A stretch of DNA of 64,000 nucleotides from RGIG9608 sp045602425 (GCA_045602425.1 JAZSBO010000027.1:62001-126000), one strand, 5' to 3'. Numbered from the stretch's first letter, positions 41,601 to 50,701 are shown. A program made the numbers and translations. Notes: generated by a model not told the origin, from the sequence alone.

Positions 41601-42820
41601 TGTGCAATCGTTTCAACAATACCCGAATGCATTCGGAATACAGCCTTTATCAACTCTTCGCCATACCCCGTAGCACAACTCCCTTTTATACATAGTTCCG
41701 TCGCTGTTCGTTCGCATTCTTTTTGTAATTCGAAAAGTCCTTCAACAACTGTCTTTATAGGATTTCCACCATTATTTTTATAAAAAGAGAATAGCATCTC
41801 TTGCGACTCGTTTAATACAACAATTTTCGTAGTTGTAGAGCCAGAATCAATTCCTATAAAGACATTTTGTTTTCCTTTTAGTAGTGAAGTTTTTTTAAGC
41901 TGATGTTGTGAAATTCGTTTTTGCCATTGCTTGTAACATTCTTCCGTTTCAAAAAGAGACGGAAGAATATTCTCTGTTTTTCTTGAACGTTTCGATAACG
42001 AAGAAACATTTTCGATAATACTTTCTAATGTTTGAAAACTATCGTTTTCGATTTCTACCAATGCTGTTCCTTTGGAAGGGAACAACTCACCATACGAAGG
42101 GATAACAATATCCTCTGCATTCAACAACAAAAAATCCCTAAAAGCTTTTTGAAGTGCAGGCAGAAATGTTAATGGTCCACCACAAAAAAGAATAGGTGTT
42201 TTAATATCACAACCATGAGCCAACGTAGAAACAGTTTGTACGGCAACGGCATGAAAAATAGAAGCTGCTATATTCTCGCGACTTACATTTTTTGCTATCA
42301 GATTTTGAATATCCGTTTTACAAAAAACTCCACAACGCGAAGCTATAGGATAAATCTGCGTTGCACGTAAAGCCAAATCGTTCATATCAGCAACAGTTAC
42401 ACCCAAAATTATCGCCATCTGATCAATAAAAGCACCTGTGCCTCCTGCACAATTACCATTCATTCGAAAATCAGAAACTTCTCCATTCTCAAAGAATACA
42501 ATTTTTGCATCTTCACCACCAATATCAATCATCGTTTTTATTGATGGAAAATCTTGTTGAACGGTTTTAGTTGCAGCTACAACTTCTTGCACAAAAGGAA
42601 GATTATAACGCTCTGAAATACCCATTCCAACAGAGCCCGTTAATCGAAAAGAAACTTTCTTATTCTCACAAAAAGGTTTCACCTCGTGCATAAAAGACAA
42701 CATCACATCTAAAATTTGCATATTGTGTCTTTCATATTTTGAAAACACAATCTCGTTTTGTTCATTTATTGCAACTATTTTAGCTGTAGTAGATCCAATA
42801 TCTAATCCTATTCTTACCAT
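38612..42820 (-). CDS. Fused 2-hydroxyacyl-CoA dehydratase/activase-type protein
   Basis: A 1402-residue fusion. Domain 1 (about 1-270) is a BadF/BadG-type ATPase: GLDIGSTTAKIV, DIGGEDAKIVFF and NCAGGTGAFIDQMA (Cys124). Domain 2 (about 325-600) repeats it: GIDSGSTTTKIVV, DIGGQDMKAIFV and EACSSGCGSFIETF. These Cys residues in other activases hold the [4Fe-4S] cluster between subunits. The rest (about 640-1402) corresponds to DUF2229 and HgdB-like parts with Cys motifs such as CKGCDNNC, GRPYHTDPLIQHRM, FGCGPDAF and TQTGGQCRASNY. Proteins of this size are widespread in anaerobic Bacteroidota and no substrate is established. The ATG at 42820 matches the family N-terminus. A TetR gene overlaps its stop. 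Confidence 0.85.
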   Translation of the reverse strand: MVRIGLDIGSTTAKIVAINEQNEIVFSKYERHNMQILDVMLSFMHEVKPFCENKKVSFRLTGSVGMGISERYNLPFVQEVVAATKTVQQDFPSIKTMIDIGGEDAKIVFFENGEVSDFRMNGNCAGGTGAFIDQMAIILGVTVADMNDLALRATQIYPIASRCGVFCKTDIQNLIAKNVSRENIAASIFHAVAVQTVSTLAHGCDIKTPILFCGGPLTFLPALQKAFRDFLLLNAEDIVIPSYGELFPSKGTALVEIENDSFQTLESIIENVSSLSKRSRKTENILPSLFETEECYKQWQKRISQHQLKKTSLLKGKQNVFIGIDSGSTTTKIVVLNESQEMLFSFYKNNGGNPIKTVVEGLFELQKECERTATELCIKGSCATGYGEELIKAVFRMHSGIVETIAHYLAARAFNEHVSFILDIGGQDMKAIFVNNDTIDRIEINEACSSGCGSFIETFSKSLGFSVSEFTQKACKSFLPCDLGTRCTVFMNSKVKQVLREGVIVDDISAGLAYSVVKNCLYKVLKLKNIDSLGKHIVVQGGTMRNDAIVRALELLTKSEVVRCDSPELMGAYGCALYAMKHQGDALSLNEMLSKSTFVTQSQNCKGCDNNCLVQSFRFADNRRYFSGNRCEKIFTNNAVAKKAGQNIYKLKNELLFSRCSKIFQSKFIIGIPRVLNMFEEYPFWHTLFSECDIEVRLSAPSNFSSYEKTVRMVMSDNICFPAKLVHSHIDNLFRQGVDRIFMPFVLFESKSNKEQNSYNCPIVTAYSVVVKSVQQCSVPIDSPSISFKDRNLLLKQCINYLSSFKIDKKRILAAFEKAEAAQKRFCKELAEANMRVLETALGRNEMCVLLAGRPYHTDPLIQHRMAEMIAKMGIHVLTDDIVRAEDIDISETHFLSQWSYPNRIMKAAKWCTKQKVKIPFVQMTSFGCGPDAFICDEVRDFLLRNKCPYALLKLDDINNVGSMILRVRSLLESMKMITEQSLLLTAATPFKTTPIYDNTFRNRKILVPFFTTYISPLIPSVFRVVGYDVETLPLSDEVSCECGLKYANNEVCYPATLVIGDVIKAFESKRYDPSECVIAITQTGGQCRASNYLPMLKKALVDAGYADVPVISITFGDDLGNLQPAFKVNWVEVLPIAIRAVLYSDCISKFYYASVVRETSKGAALRLREEYLQKGATLIERKQSNRLYNYLALAAKDFDAICEKKTLPKVGVVGEIYLKFNSFAHRNIVDWFVEQKIEVDPPILLNFFLQSFVNRKSKLQSNIEEKRFSDLFMNVFFKIVQSQISKVNKATSAFKYFTPFNTDIFKESEKVKTIVPLNAQFGEGWLLPAEIISYVENGVTHIVSLQPFGCIANHIVSKGVEKRIKDLYPNVYLLSLDFDSGVSDVNIKNRLLLFIDKLKKL

Positions 42821-42838
42821 ATAACTTACATTTATGTT

Positions 42839-42852
42839 TGACACAAGTGTCA
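42839..42852. promoter_or_regulatory. Candidate TetR operator
   Basis: A perfect inverted repeat, TGACAC-AA-GTGTCA, lies between the -7 box (TATTTTTG on the - strand, 42858-42865) and the start codon at 42820, covering the probable transcription start. The overlapping TetR gene at the far end of the same transcription unit is the natural candidate to bind it. Confidence 0.5.
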
Positions 42853-42857
42853 GTATG

Positions 42858-42865
42858 CAAAAATA
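42858..42865 (-). promoter_or_regulatory. -7 box of dehydratase/activase-TetR unit
   Basis: TATTTTTG on the - strand, an exact TAnnTTTG match, 38 bases ahead of the ATG and adjacent to the inverted repeat at 42839-42852. Confidence 0.5.
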
Positions 42866-42883
42866 GAGAAAAATTATTAATCT

Positions 42884-42915
42884 AAAAAAAGAAAGCACAA
42901 TCTTGTACTTTCTTT
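42884..42915 (-). terminator. Terminator of the AI-2E family gene
   Basis: AAAGAAAG / CTTTCTTT stem with a 12-base loop. On the - strand it is followed by a T run, 20 bases past the stop of the gene at 42936. Confidence 0.7.
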
Positions 42916-42935
42916 CATATTGGCTAATTTACATC

Positions 42936-44012
42936 TTAGTTAAAATTACTGTCGTTAAGAATAAATCGTTTGTAATAAGAAATAATTAATGTTGTTGCAG
43001 GCAAGGCAATAATCATTCCTATAATACCAAACAAGGCTCCCCAAATAGACAAAGAAAGCAATATAATTGCAGGGTTCAAACCCATTGCTTTACCCATAAT
43101 TTTAGGGACAAGAAAAAGATCTTGTATACATTGAACAACTACAAGCACAATAAATATTGACAGAAGTATCCACCAAAAACTCTGCTGTGTTTCCATAGCC
43201 CTTAATAATCCTAGAAATACAACAGGAATGATACCAATGGTTTGTAGATAAGGGACAAGATTTAACACTCCAAGAAACAACCCCATTGTAATAGCCAAAG
43301 GAAGACCAATGATACTAAAACCTATGGAAAAAAGAATTCCTGCCAAAAATGCAACAGTAGCTTGTCCACGAAAATATTTATTCATTCCAATTTCCACATC
43401 AGCAACCAATTCTTGTACAAAGGATTTATATTTGTTTGGAATAATATTAATAAATCCAACAGAGATTTTTTCATAATCAATAAGTATAAAAATAACGTAC
43501 AACAAGGTTACTCCTGCAACTAGAATTCCTACTAAGAAACGCCAAGTGTTAGAAATTATAGAAAAAAATTGAGGTGTTATTTTTTCAATTAAGTTATTAA
43601 TATTTGCCCATGTTAAAATATTTTGAACATCAATTTTTTCTAAACTACTTATTACCCATTGATAAAAAAAAGATTCGGATATATTGGTGTTTTTTATTTC
43701 TTGAATGTACTCAACCAACAAAACTCCCATTCTTGAAAATTCATTTACTATTGACGGAATCAGTAAAAATGCCCCAGTTACAACTACTAACACTACAATC
43801 AACAACGTAACAATTATTGATAAAATACGACTTTTGAATTTGCATTTATATTGAAAAAATTTTACTGTAGGATATAAAAGATAAGCAATCAGCCAACCAA
43901 TAAAAAATGGTAAAAGAACTCCCTTAAGAGTGTTTAATAGAAATAGAATTGCAGCTACAACAACAAGGCTAATAATAATGCGTATTACACGATCGAAAGT
44001 ATATTTTTTCAC
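42936..44012 (-). CDS. AI-2E family (PerM-like) membrane protein
   Basis: A 358-residue inner-membrane protein with about eight hydrophobic segments. LKGVLLPFFIGWLIAYLLYPTVKFFQ near the N-terminus, the central amphipathic region, GLPLAITMGLFLGVLNLVPYLQTIGIIPV and VPKIMGKAMGLNPAIILLSLSIWG are the family's conserved blocks. The group includes the autoinducer-2 exporter YdgG and Na+/H+ antiporters, so the substrate is open. The frame begins with GTG at 44012; no in-frame ATG lies near. It is flanked by terminators on both sides and so is its own transcription unit. Confidence 0.88.
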   Translation of the reverse strand: MKKYTFDRVIRIIISLVVVAAILFLLNTLKGVLLPFFIGWLIAYLLYPTVKFFQYKCKFKSRILSIIVTLLIVVLVVVTGAFLLIPSIVNEFSRMGVLLVEYIQEIKNTNISESFFYQWVISSLEKIDVQNILTWANINNLIEKITPQFFSIISNTWRFLVGILVAGVTLLYVIFILIDYEKISVGFINIIPNKYKSFVQELVADVEIGMNKYFRGQATVAFLAGILFSIGFSIIGLPLAITMGLFLGVLNLVPYLQTIGIIPVVFLGLLRAMETQQSFWWILLSIFIVLVVVQCIQDLFLVPKIMGKAMGLNPAIILLSLSIWGALFGIIGMIIALPATTLIISYYKRFILNDSNFN

Positions 44013-44047
44013 AGCTAAAAAGATTATTATATTATGCTACAAAAATA

Positions 44048-44082
44048 AAAAAATGCGTAACTTATAAGAAACGCATTTTTTC
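44048..44082 (-). terminator. Terminator of the efflux operon
   Basis: AAAATGCGT / ACGCATTTT stem with flanking A and T runs, 24 bases past the end of the PII-like gene; probably bidirectional. Confidence 0.8.
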
Positions 44083-44105
44083 TAACAAGGTTTATAATTA
44101 TAAAA

Positions 44106-44399
44106 CTATACGGTTTGTTCAATATTCCAAACAAAAGCACGAACACCAATTTCGCGATTACGAAGGTCTAATTTACGTACCGCAGAAAGTAGCGATGGAA
44201 CGTTTTCGTCTGGTATTATTGTTATTACGGCAGAATTCATTTCAGGCCAAGTATGTGTACCTCTGCGAGGTTCACCTGTATTGGAGCCACGTCCTTGTAC
44301 TTGTTCAAAAAATGTAAATCCTCTGATCCCTAATTCATCAAGCATAAACTCTACACGTTCTGTATTTGCTTGGTTGAATACTATTAAAACTGATTTCAT
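44106..44399 (-). CDS. PII-like protein next to RND pump
   Basis: A 97-residue protein with the ferredoxin-like beta-alpha-beta pattern of PII-like proteins: KSVLIVFNQANTERVEFMLDELGIRGFTFFEQVQGRG, then TWPEMNSAVITIIPDENVPSLLSAVRKLDLRN and a final strand RAFVWNIEQTV. The long flexible loop (GRGSNTGEPRRGTHTW) sits where the PII T-loop would be. Small PII-like proteins are known beside metal-efflux RND pumps (DUF3240 type), but here the pump looks like a drug (HAE1) type. It lies 57 bases after the RND gene. A sensor or pump-modulating role is inferred only. Confidence 0.7.
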   Translation of the reverse strand: MKSVLIVFNQANTERVEFMLDELGIRGFTFFEQVQGRGSNTGEPRRGTHTWPEMNSAVITIIPDENVPSLLSAVRKLDLRNREIGVRAFVWNIEQTV

Positions 44400-44456
44400 A
44401 TATAATATTATTTACAAAAATCGGGAAACAAAAATTAACACCTCTCGATTTTAAAT

Positions 44457-47400
44457 TTAATTTAATTGTTTTACAATATTCTCAAAATCTTCTGATTCTG
44501 CGTTTTCATCAATTTGCATAAAAATGAAATTTTTACGATTCTCAGCCTCTTTATCACGATCGCCATGACGACTTGTTACTGCATAAAGTATCGGCACAAT
44601 AATCAATGTTACAAGCGTTGATACTAAAAGACCACCAATAACGACAATACCAAGTGGTTGCCACATTTCTGAACCTTCTGATTGACTCAAAGCCATCGGA
44701 ACCATACCAAGAATAGTTGTAAATGCAGTCATCAATACTGGACGAAGACGCGACTGACCAGAAAGAGCAATAGCTTCATTGAGTTCATAACCACGTTCAC
44801 GCATAAGATTAGTATAATCTACAAGAACAATACCATTTTTCACTACAATACCAATCAGCAATACTACACCAAGAGCACCAATCATATCAAGCGATACTCC
44901 AGTGAGATACAGTGCCCAAATAACGCCAGGAATTACCATTACAGCAGAAGACATAATGATAAGAGGTTTCATAAAATCTTCGAATTGCGATGCCATAACG
45001 ATATATACAAGCAACACGATAAGAGCAAGCAACATACCCATGTCGGCAAATGTTTCTTGTTGGTCTTCGTAAGTACCACCTACGTTTACGTTGACACCCA
45101 CAGGGATTTCAGTTTGGTCGATTACAGCTTGGATAGATGCTGCCAATTCGCCAAGAGAAACACCTTCAGGAGTAACCGATACGGTAACGATACGTTGACG
45201 TGATTTACGTTTGATTTCAGGTGGACACCAATACTCTTCAACCTCAGCTAATTCGCGAAGTTTCACGCGTTGACCCATAGCATCTACGAGAGTGAAGTCT
45301 TCGATATCGGTCATACTATCGCGATGTTTTTCAGCAAGACGCACGATGATGTCGTACTCTTCACCATCTTCTTTCAAGTAGCCTGCAGTGAAACCATTTA
45401 CACGGTTACGCACGTACATAGAAACGGCAGAAGTGCTAAGTCCGTGACGAGCAAGTTTCTCTTTATCAAAAATAATTTGAAGCTCAGCGCGGTCTTCTTC
45501 ACGGTCGATATTGATATCGCGAGCGCCAGGAATCTCTTTAAATTTATTTTTCAATTCTTCGGCTAAAAGGTTAGTTTTGTTGAAGTCGTAGCCATAGATT
45601 TCAACAGCAACATTGTTACCACCAGCACCACCGCCACCACCAGAAGTAGATACAGTATAGTTGATAACTTCAGGAGTTTCGTTCAATACACCACGAATAG
45701 ACTCAGCGATTTGCCAAATAGTACGTTCACGTTCCCATTTTTTAGGGCAGCGCACTGTCATTGTAATTTTGTTATTTGTAGAAGACGTAAAGAGTGCACC
45801 AATACCACCTTCATCATCTGATCCTACTGAGGTAGATATCAAAATAACTTCAGGAGCAACTTCCATTATTTTATGTTCAAAATAACGTGCCATTTTCATT
45901 GATTCTTCAACACGTGTACCACGTTGAAGTTCTATAGTTACGCTCATACGACCATTATCTTGTTGAGCCATAAAATCAGTACCGATTTGACCTGTAAAAG
46001 CAGGGATTAATGATAAACAGAAAAACACAATAAGCCCAATGAGGGTAACAGCCTTATGTTTCAAACACCAACGAAGCATATTTGCATATACTACATCAAC
46101 TTTATCCAATAAAGCGACAACATATTTTTGATACCAACCTTTATGTTGTTCTTCTTTAATAAGATGTCCATTTTCATCAACTTTCACTTTACGTGCTTTT
46201 AAAAGTTTAGAACATAGCATTGGTGTAAGTGAAATTGCTACAAGAGTAGAGACTGAACATACAATTGTTACAATCCAACCCAATTCTTTAAATAAAATAC
46301 CTGCTTGCCCTCCAATCATAGTTAACGGGACAAACACAGCAATAATCACAAGTGTTGTTGCAATAACCGAAACCCACACTTCGTTTGTTGCATAAATAGA
46401 AGCCTCGCGAGGGTTAGAACCACGTTCTATATGTTTTGTTATATTCTCTAATACTACAATTGCATCGTCTACAACCATACCAATTGCCACATTAAGTGAA
46501 CAAAGAGAAATAATGTTCAACGAACTATCAGTAAGAAGCAAGTAAATAAATGCTACAAGTAAAGAAATTGGAATTGTTACTGAAATTATAAAAGCAGCAC
46601 GCCATTTGCCAAGAAAAAATAGCACCACTAATACTACAAACAACAAAGCATAACCTACTGACTCAATCAAACCATTAATAGCGTTTTCGATCTCAGTAGA
46701 AGAATCATATATATTTTGTATTTTAATATCGGGAGGTAAAGTTTTTTGAATACGAGCCAACTCCTCACGTACATCGGCAGCAATTTGTACCGTATTTGCA
46801 CCCGATTGCTTCATCACAATTAGTCGTACACCATCGCGACCATTAATTTTTTCATCAAGAGTTACATCTTTAATGGTATCGCGTACTTGTGCCAAATCTC
46901 GCACATAGACTTGTTTGCCTGTTGCTGTTGTCGTTACTACAATATCATTCATCTCGCGACTTTCTATATATTCACTCTGCACGCGAAGTTGATACTGCTC
47001 TTTACCCATTTTTACCGAACCAGATGCGAGGTTCAAATTGTTAGCACTAACAGCATTACCCACCTGTTCTACCGACAAGCCATACGCATCAAGTTTTTGA
47101 GGATCAAGGTCGATATATACATAACGTTTTGGAGCTCCACCCAACGACAAGTTTCCAATTCCATCAATACGATTCAATACGTTAATAACTTGATCATCAA
47201 GAATTTTTTCTAAGCCCGGATAACTTTCATCTGCAGTAATTGCATACTGCATAATAGGCATTGACGAAGTATTAAACTTAAAAATCAACGGACGACTTAC
47301 TCCATCAGGAAGATTATCATACACCATATCAATTGACGAACGTATATCATTCACTGCTTCATCAAGGTCGTACCCCCATTCAAATTCGAGCGTTACAAGC

Positions 47401-47666
47401 GATATGTTATCTTTACTTGTAGATGTAATCTCTTTCAAGCCCTCTACAGAATTAAGACTATTTTCAAGCAATTTACTCACATTAGTTTCAATTTCCGAAC
47501 TATTGGCACCAGCATAAGAAGTCATAACCGAAATATACGGAGGCTCCATCTCAGGAAATTGATCGATAGGCAATCTCATATATGAAAATACACCTAAGAT
47601 CATCACAGCCACAAATACCAATACGGTGGTAATAGGACTATTTATCGACGATTTATATATACTCAT
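44457..47666 (-). CDS. RND efflux transporter, HAE1/AcrB type
   Basis: A 1069-residue inner-membrane proton-driven pump, the normal length for the family. The N-terminus MSIYKSSINSPITTVLVFVAVMILGVFSYMRLPIDQFPEMEPPYI is typical. Helix 4 has VGMVVDDAIVVLENI, with the Asp pair used for proton transfer. Large periplasmic loops lie at about 35-330 and 560-870, the second with a Gly-rich stretch SGGGGGAGGNN. Three C-terminal features are also typical: GVVLLIGIVVKNGIVLVDYTNLMRE, RLRPVLMTAFTTILGMVPMAL and a short cytosolic tail. With the MFP and TolC genes upstream it forms a tripartite pump for drugs or toxic organics; the substrate is not readable from sequence. Confidence 0.95.
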   Translation of the reverse strand: MSIYKSSINSPITTVLVFVAVMILGVFSYMRLPIDQFPEMEPPYISVMTSYAGANSSEIETNVSKLLENSLNSVEGLKEITSTSKDNISLVTLEFEWGYDLDEAVNDIRSSIDMVYDNLPDGVSRPLIFKFNTSSMPIMQYAITADESYPGLEKILDDQVINVLNRIDGIGNLSLGGAPKRYVYIDLDPQKLDAYGLSVEQVGNAVSANNLNLASGSVKMGKEQYQLRVQSEYIESREMNDIVVTTTATGKQVYVRDLAQVRDTIKDVTLDEKINGRDGVRLIVMKQSGANTVQIAADVREELARIQKTLPPDIKIQNIYDSSTEIENAINGLIESVGYALLFVVLVVLFFLGKWRAAFIISVTIPISLLVAFIYLLLTDSSLNIISLCSLNVAIGMVVDDAIVVLENITKHIERGSNPREASIYATNEVWVSVIATTLVIIAVFVPLTMIGGQAGILFKELGWIVTIVCSVSTLVAISLTPMLCSKLLKARKVKVDENGHLIKEEQHKGWYQKYVVALLDKVDVVYANMLRWCLKHKAVTLIGLIVFFCLSLIPAFTGQIGTDFMAQQDNGRMSVTIELQRGTRVEESMKMARYFEHKIMEVAPEVILISTSVGSDDEGGIGALFTSSTNNKITMTVRCPKKWERERTIWQIAESIRGVLNETPEVINYTVSTSGGGGGAGGNNVAVEIYGYDFNKTNLLAEELKNKFKEIPGARDINIDREEDRAELQIIFDKEKLARHGLSTSAVSMYVRNRVNGFTAGYLKEDGEEYDIIVRLAEKHRDSMTDIEDFTLVDAMGQRVKLRELAEVEEYWCPPEIKRKSRQRIVTVSVTPEGVSLGELAASIQAVIDQTEIPVGVNVNVGGTYEDQQETFADMGMLLALIVLLVYIVMASQFEDFMKPLIIMSSAVMVIPGVIWALYLTGVSLDMIGALGVVLLIGIVVKNGIVLVDYTNLMRERGYELNEAIALSGQSRLRPVLMTAFTTILGMVPMALSQSEGSEMWQPLGIVVIGGLLVSTLVTLIIVPILYAVTSRHGDRDKEAENRKNFIFMQIDENAESEDFENIVKQLN

Positions 47667-47694
47667 AATTCTAAATCTTTAAATAAATTGGGAT

Positions 47695-48723
47695 TTATTG
47701 TACTACATTTAGTTTTACACCATCAACCAAGCGAGCTTGACCTACAACAACAAGTTCTTCGCCTTCCTTAATTTCTTCAGATATAATTTCTACTTGATCA
47801 TCAAAACGTTGGCCAAGTTTTACAGGTACATATTTTGCTACACCATCACGATTGAGATATACATAACGATTATCCGAACCTTGAAGTTTTAAAACCGTTT
47901 GATAAGGTACAACTATAACATCTTCTTGACCAAGGAATAATTTAGCATTTACATACATACCAGGACGAAGCATATCTTTTCCGTTAGGGATTTTCACTTT
48001 GATTGTAAATGTATGCGAAGCAGGATCTATAGTTGGAAACACGCGTTCTACTGTGGCATCAAACACTTGGTCTTGTCCATAAATTTCTGAACGAACATCA
48101 AGTTTCATACCTGCTTTCACCATTGGGAAGAAACGTTCTGGAACTGCAATTTCGGCTTTTAGTGTAGAAATTTGTGTAAGCACCAAAATTGGTTGTCCGC
48201 TATAAAGTTCGCCATCTTCGTAATTTTTAGCTGCAATAACACCGTCGAATGGAGCTTTTACGTATGTATTTTTTTCAAGGAAGTCAATGTTCTCTGCTGT
48301 TTGGTCATACGAAAGTTTCAATTGGTCGTAAGATTGTTGAGTTGCACTACCTGTTTTCAAAAGAGCCTCAACACGAGCCAATTCTACACCAAGATTCGCG
48401 TATGTAAGTTTCGCTGTTTTATATTGCAATTCATCCATACGTACAAGGTTGTCTCCTTTTTTTACTTTTGCACCTTCCTCCACATAAATATGTTCGATTT
48501 TTCCAGTAACCGAAGGAGCAACATTTTGAGTCTCATAACCTTGTAAAGTTGCACTAAGAACCACTTCACGAATGATTGTCATAGTACTCATTTTTCTTGT
48601 TTTTACTTGTTCAATGCGTTCATTAGAAACAAGTCCGTCATTTGTTTGATCGTTCTTTCCACATGATGAAAATGTTGTTAAAACTACCAATGCAATAACA
48701 ACACAGTAATTAAAAGTTTTCAT
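47695..48723 (-). CDS. RND periplasmic adaptor (membrane fusion) lipoprotein
   Basis: A 342-residue HlyD/AcrA-type adaptor. The signal peptide ends in the lipobox TTFSSCGKND, so it should be lipid-anchored. It then has a split lipoyl domain (PSVTGKIEHIYVEEGAKVKKGDNLVRMD and NTYVKAPFDGVIAAKNYEDGE), a helical hairpin of about 50 residues, a beta-barrel (about 190-265) and a membrane-proximal domain. It bridges the RND pump to the TolC channel. It lies between the TolC gene (16 bases) and the RND gene (28 bases). Confidence 0.94.
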   Translation of the reverse strand: MKTFNYCVVIALVVLTTFSSCGKNDQTNDGLVSNERIEQVKTRKMSTMTIIREVVLSATLQGYETQNVAPSVTGKIEHIYVEEGAKVKKGDNLVRMDELQYKTAKLTYANLGVELARVEALLKTGSATQQSYDQLKLSYDQTAENIDFLEKNTYVKAPFDGVIAAKNYEDGELYSGQPILVLTQISTLKAEIAVPERFFPMVKAGMKLDVRSEIYGQDQVFDATVERVFPTIDPASHTFTIKVKIPNGKDMLRPGMYVNAKLFLGQEDVIVVPYQTVLKLQGSDNRYVYLNRDGVAKYVPVKLGQRFDDQVEIISEEIKEGEELVVVGQARLVDGVKLNVVQ

Positions 48724-48739
48724 ATCTATTTATTTTTTA

Positions 48740-50047
48740 TTATTTATTCAAAAGTTTTTTTAATTCTATCTGAGCATTTACGAGGTTGAGAATTGCTTGC
48801 ACATAATCACTTTGTGCTGTAAGCAATGTCATGCTTGCATTTGTTAATTCAAGAGATGAGGCATGTCCGTACTCAAATTTATTCGAAGTGCTTTCAAACA
48901 CTCGCTGTGATACATCAATATTCAATTTTTGAGTATCAAAATCTTCATACGCAGATGATAGATTATAACGCAATTGTTTATGTTGAACCATCAAAGCATC
49001 GCGAGCATCTGCCAATGAATTTTCAGCTGCTTGACGTACTAACTTCTTTTCGGTGATACCAGCAGCACGTTTACCACTCGACCACAATGGGATAGAAAGT
49101 TGCAAACCAACAACACCCATAGACTGTTCCATAGCAGCATCACCTGAAAAATACTTATTAGGAGCAGTATATTGATAAAATGCACTTAATGTAGGAACAT
49201 AAGCCATTCCTGCCATAATCACATTCTGCTTTGCCAATTTTACATTTTTTTCAGCCAATTGATAACTATAATTGTTAGAAAGATTAAAATCAGATGAGAG
49301 CAAGCTCAAAGCCTCTTCTACATTTAAAAGTTTATCTAACTCATCAGTAAGCACTAATTTCACATCAGCACCAACAGCTAATTGCAATGCCAATGCATTA
49401 TAAATCATCTCTAGCGAACGTTTTGTCGAATTAATTGCACTACGCATACTTGACAATTGGACTTGTATTTGATCTGCTGTTGTTTGTTCTGCTGCACCAA
49501 CTTTTACAGTATTCAACGTTATCTCATACAATTTTTCAAGATCAGTCAAACTTTTATTTAAAATCTCAACCGTTCTTTCCATAGCAAGAGCTGTTATATA
49601 ATAGGTCTCTACATTCGAAACTACATCAAGTTCTGTATTTTGTTTGTTAATATCTTGCATTTCAATAGCTGTATTATTGATGAGTGCACCCATAATGAGT
49701 TGGCCATTAACAGCAATTGATGCACTAATACCAAGCGAACCTGCTAAATTTTCGATTTCGCGTTCCATCTTCATACCTTCAGTCATAGAAAACTTCATAC
49801 TACCATCAGTGTAATTCAAGCCAAGTGACATATCTGCCTGTGGCAACATAGACGCGATTGTTTGCCAACGTGCAGCATGAGCCTGACGTACCGACAGATC
49901 GGCATTTTGCAACGTACGATTATGCTCCAACGCATAATTACGAGCCTCCTCCAATGACAAACGCAACTCATTCGTATCATCCGTTTGAGCCATTAATGTG
50001 AGACAACATATAGACCCACATAATAATCCTAAAAGTCTTTTCTTCAT
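48740..50047 (-). CDS. TolC-family outer-membrane channel
   Basis: A 435-residue outer-membrane factor with a signal peptide (KKRLLGLLCGSICCLTLMAQ). The family's internal repeat is visible: LRLSLEEARNYALEHNRTLQNADLSV near the N-terminus with long helical hairpins, and a second set in the C-half (AENSLADARDALMVQHKQLRYNLSSAYEDFDTQK). It provides the exit duct of the tripartite pump. It follows the TetR gene by 27 bases and precedes the adaptor gene. Confidence 0.93.
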   Translation of the reverse strand: MKKRLLGLLCGSICCLTLMAQTDDTNELRLSLEEARNYALEHNRTLQNADLSVRQAHAARWQTIASMLPQADMSLGLNYTDGSMKFSMTEGMKMEREIENLAGSLGISASIAVNGQLIMGALINNTAIEMQDINKQNTELDVVSNVETYYITALAMERTVEILNKSLTDLEKLYEITLNTVKVGAAEQTTADQIQVQLSSMRSAINSTKRSLEMIYNALALQLAVGADVKLVLTDELDKLLNVEEALSLLSSDFNLSNNYSYQLAEKNVKLAKQNVIMAGMAYVPTLSAFYQYTAPNKYFSGDAAMEQSMGVVGLQLSIPLWSSGKRAAGITEKKLVRQAAENSLADARDALMVQHKQLRYNLSSAYEDFDTQKLNIDVSQRVFESTSNKFEYGHASSLELTNASMTLLTAQSDYVQAILNLVNAQIELKKLLNK

Positions 50048-50074
50048 AAATGATAATTATTTTTTTATTACATA

Positions 50075-50677
50075 TTATTCAACAGTTTTCATATTCAAAA
50101 AATATTCCAAACCTCGTTCTGATCCAACCATTCGTACAAATGTATCTAAAAGAAATTCCGTTTTCTGTTCTTGCGTCATCTGCAAAGCTGACAAATGTGA
50201 GAATATCGAAGGAAACAAATTGACCATTACCATTGACATTGCCTCGACATGCATATCAGCTCTAAACATCCCCTGCTCTATACCTTTTTCTAATAACTTG
50301 AAAGTAAAATGATAGGATCTTTCTTTTGCCAACTGCTTGTGCTCGGCAAAAATTTGTGGATAGAATTTCTCTAAGTCGAACATAAAAGCTACATGGCGTT
50401 TAATTGTCGAAGGACGACTAAACTTCCGACTATTTGCGACAAAACTATCCAACACATTATCACTACTATTCAACAAATGATAATTTTCCTTCTCTTGTCG
50501 CTCACGGATTGCCGACAACAACTCGATCACCAATTCATCTTTTTGTTTAAATATGGTGTAAAAAGTTTTTTTCGAAATACGTAATTCATTGCAAATATCA
50601 TCGATACTCACACTCCGAATTCCGAACTTAAAAAATAGTTCGCCTGCTATTTTAAGTATTTTTATTTTCAAACACAT
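50075..50677 (-). CDS. TetR-family regulator of the efflux operon
   Basis: A 200-residue TetR regulator. The N-terminal HTH is ILKIAGELFFKFGIRSVSIDDICNELRISKKTFYTIFKQKDELV, and the rest is a helical ligand domain. It is the first gene of the operon TetR-TolC-adaptor-RND-PII-like, so it most likely represses its own promoter and the pump until an inducer binds. Only ~17 bases separate its ATG from the -7 box. Confidence 0.92.
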   Translation of the reverse strand: MCLKIKILKIAGELFFKFGIRSVSIDDICNELRISKKTFYTIFKQKDELVIELLSAIRERQEKENYHLLNSSDNVLDSFVANSRKFSRPSTIKRHVAFMFDLEKFYPQIFAEHKQLAKERSYHFTFKLLEKGIEQGMFRADMHVEAMSMVMVNLFPSIFSHLSALQMTQEQKTEFLLDTFVRMVGSERGLEYFLNMKTVE

Positions 50678-50693
50678 CGTAAAAAAAACGTTG

Positions 50694-50701
50694 CAAAGAT
50701 A
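50694..50701 (-). promoter_or_regulatory. -7 box of the efflux operon
   Basis: TATCTTTG on the - strand, exact TAnnTTTG, 16 bases ahead of the TetR start codon. Confidence 0.6.
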
